NCBI GenBank assembly: GCA_023935145.1
Contig: CM043698.1
Location: 84,236,001 to 84,300,000, forward strand
DNA: 64,000 bases
Origin: Bretschneidera sinensis
Taxonomy: Eukaryota; Streptophyta; Magnoliopsida; Brassicales; Akaniaceae
Reading direction: 5' to 3'
Shown: positions 58,506 to 64,000 of the stretch, in pieces
Numbering within the stretch: the first letter of the stretch is position 1
How the letters are laid out: each line of letters opens with the position of its first letter
Program-made: the position numbers and the translations under genes
The notes under the pieces: model-generated
Told to the model about the DNA's origin: nothing
The model's database searches: none
Seen by the model: the letters and a program-made list of their open reading frames with translations, nothing else

Positions 58506-60530
58506 GCTGTTCTCTTCTTTTTTAGCTTCCTAAAATGTCACTGATTTATCATAGTTATGCAAATTAATATTAAAAAGATATGTTATCATAATTTTTATTA
58601 AAAAAAAGATGATTTCGTGAGCTTAATAAATATCTTAATAGTTGCCAAGGCATAGTCGAATTGGTAGCCACATTTTTCTTGTTGATAAGAAAAGAAAAAT
58701 TATTATCTCGATAAATTGTGGTTAAAAGGATTTTCTATTAAACCCCTACAATTGACTTAAAAGCCAAATGTCTTAACTTTGATATAGAAATATAAAGTGA
58801 CTTGCAATGCATGTAGCATCACTTCATTTAGGATTTGTTGAGGCCTGTCTAGCTTAATCTGGTAAGCAAATTATTTGCTGTCATAATCTGATGGAAACAT
58901 GATATATAAGGTTAACATGTCCCCAGTGGTTCTTCTTCTTTTTTTTCTTCCTTTTTTATCATTCTACAATCCATAGACTATTTCTCATAATAGAGAATTA
59001 AAGGGAAAAAATAAGAAGAAGGTCGCTCTTCATTTATTTTTTTAGGTTGCATATATGATTTTAGAAGTTTTAAGATTCAGAGGAATGGATACCTACACTC
59101 TCTCTTGTATTTAGTTCAAGATTGGGACTTTGTTGAGAACAATAATACAATTCTCTCATGTGTTTATTGAGTTGCCAATTCTTTCTAAAGATATGACTAG
59201 TCAGTTTTAGGGCTTCTGATATGATTGTCCGTATTGATATCACTATTTTCTAGTAGTTTAAAATGACGCATATTGTGTGCTAACATATAAGGCATCAATT
59301 AATAACTATGTATATAGATGAGTTAGTTTTATAATAATTTATATAAGTTATTTTGATATCCAGTTTTCATCAATTATGACAATCAATCATTGATAAGGTG
59401 TTAGAGCCATAACATTTGACACCGAATCAATCTACATTTATGGTGCAAAAGGTATTGTGTACTTGTCCTTTGTTACCAACTAGATCCTTAATAAATTTCT
59501 TTTATCATAAAATTATGAAGCTCATGACATCTTAATACTTCTTTCATTTTCGAACTTTTATAATTCTGAAATTTCTTTGAATTTTAATTTGGTTTCGTTT
59601 TTTATTCTTTTTTAAAGTTCACTTTTTTTTTTACCTCTATGCAATTTGTATTAAGGGAGATGAAAAACCATCAAGAGATCTCCATCTAATTTGGAAAATG
59701 CTATGTATCGTTAAAAGATATAAAGTCAATGGTTGTCAATTTCTACTACCAAATCAGTATTGAACTTTTATATTGCATGCATGTGCACATAGAGTAATGG
59801 TGAACATAAGTATACCCTTGGACACCTGAGTTAGCTTAATATGACAATTTGTAAGCAATATATGATAAACTTTTAATTGAGAATTAGGATACATGCTTAG
59901 AAAGTTTGGATAGATTGCGACAAGGAGTCTACCACGTCTTTTGCTGCTAGTAGATAATGTCAAGAAGTAATGAGTGATAGCATCACGTCTTTTGCTTCCT
60001 AGACATCATCTCGATGAAAATAGTATACATGAAGCCCAAACTGCTAACACTCTTATGGTTTTTATTTATAATATACTTATATTGTTTTTCAGTTTGGGCT
60101 GCCCAAGTTTCTACCTGTCATAACTTGTAATTTTTTTTTCTCATATTCCTAACTTTAAGAGTTCATTACTTTTAGATGCGGTTGCCATGCATACATATTT
60201 GCATGAAAAAAACATGGATAGTGTTGTTGGTGAAATGTGGTTTAGTTGAGATAGAAAGTTTACCCTCTTAGGCATTTCAAAATTTATGACCTGTAAAAGA
60301 TAAAATAAAAGTTGGAAGAAGGATGAGGAGGAAAAGGAATTGCAACTGCGGCTAGATATCACAGTAATTCTCGCATTAATTCAAAATCTATTAGTTTGCA
60401 CCCTATTAAGGAAATTCTTGTAATGTGGTCTTGATTTGCTAAAATATGTCAAACAAAAATTTAAAAATTATTACTCAAAATTTTGTACAAGCTAAAGTAA
60501 TAATTTTATGTTATCTGGTATTTTTCTTGT
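58506..60530. other. No gene recognised
   Basis: AT-rich, with short unremarkable ORFs (for example 59,963-59,754 and 60,362-60,141, both minus). They show no motif I can name. The final exon of a SWEET gene would be expected here but was not found. Confidence 0.45.
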
Positions 60531-60534
60531 AGTA

Positions 60535-60980
60535 GGATCATCTTTTAGCAAGTTAAAGAAGCGACGAGAGACATACCAAGCATCTAACAAGTGTTGTGCA
60601 GGGGTGTGGTATACATATTTTCTGGTTGTCATACTTGAATTATAATAGGATTCTTTCAGTTTCATATTCATTTACTTGTGTAAATTGTTGAATGCAAGTT
60701 ATTAGTAAAAGAAAATCAGAGAACCATAAAAAAAAAGCATACAACTGGAAAGGAATTGCACTACATGCTTACACCAAGGGTTCTATAAGCGCAACTCATA
60801 TCATGCGACAACAACAAGAACAACATTAAAGGATTACTGATTTAGAGCAAGAAGTGCAAGATATCAGGGAAAAGCAACAATATTTTCAGGATGGTCTTCT
60901 AAAATAAGTGCGAGAAATTTAGCAGTTGGTGACTTTGTTGAGCCATGTACATCTCATATTGATCCATGAGGTATGCAATC
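60535..60980 (+). pseudogene. Possible CACTA transposase C-terminal fragment
   Basis: The plus strand reads SKLKKRRETYQAS near 60,550, then after a gap ENHKKKAYNWKGIALHAYTK and a Gln/Glu-rich coiled stretch (TDLEQEVQDIREKQQYFQDG) with several stops. A basic patch followed by a coiled coil resembles the end of plant En/Spm-type (Transposase_24-like) proteins and fits the CACTA termini nearby. The match is by style and a few residues only. Confidence 0.35.
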
Positions 60981-61789
60981 TATTTGATTTTTCTTGAGCT
61001 CTACATATAGATATGGACTTTTGTATATTCCTGGTTTGGAGTTTGTTAGAAAAAAAAAATGAAATGAATGAAAATAATTGGTTTAGAAGTTTGAATTTGG
61101 GTCTGTTTAATTATCAATTTTGTTGTTGTTACAGTGTAAAAATATTTCACTAGTCTTGATTCTAGATTTTTCCAAAATCTAATTAAGTCAAGCTTGAATA
61201 TGCTAATGTTTGGTTTAGCTGTCCACACTTTTATCTGAGAAAGCCATGTTCTTTAGTGTCTTTGAAATCTAAAGATAAGTATGGCCCTTAGCCAGAGCTT
61301 TCAAATGAAATGAGATGGACAGTGTTAAAGCATGGCTGTCTATATCATCACAACTCGGTTTAAGAGAGAATTTGAGAGACATGAAGATAACTTGAAAACC
61401 TATTTTGCATGTTCTGTATCCCTATGATTAGTTATATAATAAAGAGTAATACTTAGTGATATCAAAAGAAAATATATTTTGTAGTTCTAGCTTGTAGCCA
61501 TAAATGATATAGTAGTGATAAATGTACATAGTTTAAAATTTTCAAGTTTATCTTTTCTAGGTTTCTACCTATGAAGTTAAAAAAATGTTAGCAATATATT
61601 GATAACTTGAACCTCAAAAGTAGAACTAGCTAGGAAGCTTAATTAATAATGGATTATCAATTAAAAAAAATCCATTATGAGACAGAGGCCGCATATAATG
61701 TAATTGTGTGTATTAAGGGAATATGACCTAATAGAACTAATTAATTGTTACATCTTAATGGTATGTGTCATGAAACTAGGTATCCATCA

Positions 61790-62030
61790 TTTGAGATAGG
61801 TTGTTGCCAAAACTGGATTTTACTTTCCCTCCACCAAAATAACTCGGGCTTCAATTTTACGAGAACTTTAGTCTTTTGTGAGGATGTTGCTTTAGGTTAT
61901 TAATCCTTTCACAATAAGATTTTTCATTGCGATAAGGTGTTAAGCCTAACATATAAAAGTTTCCATTATGTTACCTTAATTAAAAATAAAATAACAACAT
62001 AAAATGGGAAACATAAAGTTATTCTTCTAT
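61790..62030 (+). mobile_element. Second CACTA-like 5' subterminal region, terminus lost
   Basis: Resembles 55,110-55,330: 'gataggttgttgccaaaact', 'cccaccaaaataactcggg'-like sequence, 'cacaataagatttttcattg' and the following TC-rich leader. The CACTACAA end itself is absent. It is in direct orientation with the first copy. Confidence 0.5.
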
Positions 62031-62172
62031 TTTGCAAATTCACTCTCTTTCTTTGTCTCTCTCTCGCTTGCTTCTTCTTTTGAAGCACTCTGTCTTCTAT
62101 TTCCATTAGTCGAGCATGAAAGAAAAATAAAGAAAAATTTATACTTTTCTTTTCTCGTGCACTATTTTCTCA

Positions 62173-62500
62173 ATGATTATGCCTTTTCCACTACAATACC
62201 TAAATCTATTTGACTCTTACAATATCCCTTCCATCTCTCTTATTGCTAGGTTAATGCTGATTATGCCTTTTCCACTACAATACTTAAATCTATTTGACTC
62301 TTACAATATCTTTTCCATCTCTCTTATTGCTAGGTTAATGCTTTTATCATGTCTCTTTTCTCTTCTCTTTTTTATTTGAATGATTGTGCCTTTTCCATTA
62401 CAATACCTAAATCTATTTGACTCTTACCAAATCGCTTCCATCTCTCTTACTGCTAGGTTAATGCTCTTATCACATCTCTCTTCTCTTCTATTTTTTATTT
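62173..62500. repeat. Tandem repeat, 85-120 bp, three copies
   Basis: Units start near 62,173, 62,258 and 62,379. Each has 'ttatgccttttccactacaa', 'aaatctatttgactcttac' and 'cttattgctaggttaatgct' with few changes; the second and third carry an extra CT-rich tail. Confidence 0.85.
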
Positions 62501-62559
62501 GTTACAATTTAAAGTCTGGAGATTAATTTGATTGAAATAGAAAATTATGGGACCAATGG

Positions 62560-62800
62560 TATTTTTTTTTTTATTGAAGTGATACTATGCACACGTAGTA
62601 CAATGATTGATTTGATTACAATATAAGCCTGTACTATCACATTACCTATACAGAAGTCCACAATACTACCAAAACTCACATAATGTTAGAGAAATAACCA
62701 ATATAAAATCGAATAAATAACCCACACACCTTGTGAATCAAACCTATGACCTTTTAGTTCTAAGACCTCAGCCTTGACCACTAGGCCAAGACCTCATCGA
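62560..62800 (-). mobile_element. tRNA-derived SINE
   Basis: Read on the minus strand, the head contains TGGCCTAGTGG, an exact RNA polymerase III A box (TRGYNNARNGG type). About 30 bp further lies GGTTTGATTC, a good B box. The element ends in an A tail (the T run at 62,560-62,572 on the plus strand). Its length of about 235 bp fits plant SINEs. It does not fold as a whole tRNA. Target duplications were not identified with confidence. Confidence 0.6.
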
Positions 62801-63740
62801 TTATCTCCTATTCTCTTTATTTCCATGATTCCATTAGTTTATGTTACTAAAGAAACCGTAAGCTTCCAAGTTATGATTATAATTTTAGGTTGGTAATTGT
62901 TTTCCCTTAGCTAGGGTTTTCATTTCATGTGATTCGATAAAAGAAATGAAGGAAAGAGGGTGACTATATTTGTTTTCTCTCAAAGACTTCATATTTTTGT
63001 CTCTTCAACAAGATAAACCTTGCTCTATTTTCTCTGTCAAATTAGAATAGGTTTAGTAGTTTTTCGAGTAATCTTTCACCTATACCTATGCATTTATCTT
63101 TTTCTTTTTTTCCAGGTACGTTGGTAGCTAGGATTTCAATTAGTTGTGTCTTCGACTGTCTAGTCCCAAGGCACTAAGGTACCCTTTTTTTATAAAAATT
63201 TCTTCATCGTTTTTGTTTGTATATATGTTTGACATCACCAACCTTATAACATATAGTATATCAAATATGTTTGAAGTTAATTATAATTAATGATAGTTTT
63301 TGAAGTAATTTGATGAGTTGATCATTTTGTTTTTCTAGTTATTGGGTTATACTCTTCGGTGCATTCAACATATATGTTAGTGAGTTAATTTTTTGCAGTC
63401 TAGTCATTCTTTTATTGATAAGATTTCTATTAGATTTTTATTATTGTGTTTGCACTTACAACTAAGAGTTGCATACTTATATGGACAAATAATCATTAGC
63501 ATATATACCATGTAAATTGAACTACTCACTGTCTTGCTTGGTGTACACTTTAAAAATAAAATAAAAATTCTTAGATAGTGACCTAGTGCTTGCATATCAA
63601 AAGGACGATATAAGATACATAAATTTTGTAGAATAAACAAATTTAGAGCAACTTTGTATGCTTATAAAAGATCAATTGGAAGAAACAAGCTAATTTAAGG
63701 CTTAAATTAAAGCTAATTAATGGTCATTAAAAGACAGTTA
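62801..63740. other. No gene recognised
   Basis: AT-rich DNA. A pyrimidine tract ending in CCAG at about 63,115 looks like a splice acceptor, but no coding exon follows. The minus ORF at 63,640-63,404 is unremarkable. Confidence 0.45.
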
Positions 63741-63741
63741 A

Positions 63742-64000
63742 TTAGATACATTTAATAAATCTCAAGTTGGAGATTCGTAAAAACTTTATTGATGGAGTTA
63801 AAATTTTTGATAATATATCAAAATCTATTCCTTCTTGATTAAAATGAATTCCCATAGCTCCAACAAACAAAATAAATAGAACCAATACAAGCATAGGAAA
63901 TATGATAGCATTGTCCAATTCGTGGGTATAAGAGAAGGCCATCGTAATACCAAAATGAGTAATAGTAATAAACATTATATTTCTTACATTACTACCAATT
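63742..64000 (-). pseudogene. ndhF: Nuclear copy of plastid ndhF (fragment, continues past the window)
   Basis: ndhF encodes a membrane subunit of the plastid NADH dehydrogenase-like complex. The minus strand from the right edge reads [20 protein letters not shown], then [20 protein letters not shown] and [20 protein letters not shown]. This is the characteristic segment of NdhF after the conserved transmembrane core. Substitutions (for example GIHFNQEG where a Pro is usual) and loss of homology after TPSI show decay. Surrounding sequence is nuclear and repeat-rich, so this is plastid DNA moved to the nucleus. The upstream part lies right of the window. Confidence 0.75.

Noticed and set aside
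62750..62800. A box and B box considered as a tRNA gene
   Set aside because: No tRNA cloverleaf or anticodon arm can be formed and the sequence continues to an A tail, so a SINE fits better.

Overview
This is nuclear DNA of a flowering plant, most likely a woody eudicot; the species cannot be named from the sequence. The window is AT-rich and dominated by long terminal repeat (LTR) retrotransposons nested inside one another. It also holds plant gene fragments with introns, CACTA transposon ends, a SINE and a piece of plastid ndhF. I see no gene that looks intact and functional.

Region 1-18,371 is a nest of minus-strand retroelements. A Ty3 element with gag-protease and a plant-transposon-type ORF but no polymerase (1-6,478, running off the left edge) sits in the reverse transcriptase of a Tekay/Del-like Ty3 element (6,479-11,449). 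That element interrupts the gag of a Copia element (11,450-18,171). A solo Ty3 LTR (14,187-16,881) lies inside the Copia LTR. The Copia element in turn cuts a remnant of a Tat-like element whose primer binding site is at 18,348-18,365.

Region 19,300-32,440 carries the non-TE genes, all broken and all on the minus strand. From right to left they are: an unrecognised GC-rich exon, two exons of TRM1 (tRNA m2,2G26 methyltransferase), an exon of plastid-type fructose-bisphosphate aldolase, four exons of a CC1/RBM39-like splicing factor, the last exon of the aldolase, two exons of a LEUNIG/LUH-type corepressor, and an mTERF fragment. Introns and splice sites are often preserved, so these were captured as DNA. 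The arrangement looks like a Helitron or Pack-MULE type chimera, and it is the most unusual part of the window.

Region 33,000-54,870 is mostly retroelements. An Athila-like element (34,828-38,100) is cut in gag by a second copy of the polymerase-less family (38,101-44,935). Next to it lies a minus-strand Tat/Retand-like element (about 44,990-54,600) that has lost its reverse transcriptase, carries an antisense Transposase_28-like ORF, and contains tandem arrays of about 50 bp, one of them split by a solo LTR flanked by GATCC. A short LINE fragment follows.

Region 55,029-64,000 begins with a CACTA-type terminus. It contains a decayed SWEET sugar transporter with a tandemly duplicated exon block, possible CACTA transposase remnants, a second CACTA-like 5' region, a tRNA-derived SINE, and the plastid ndhF fragment at the right edge.

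Protein family names rest on recognising motifs by eye; no database search was run.
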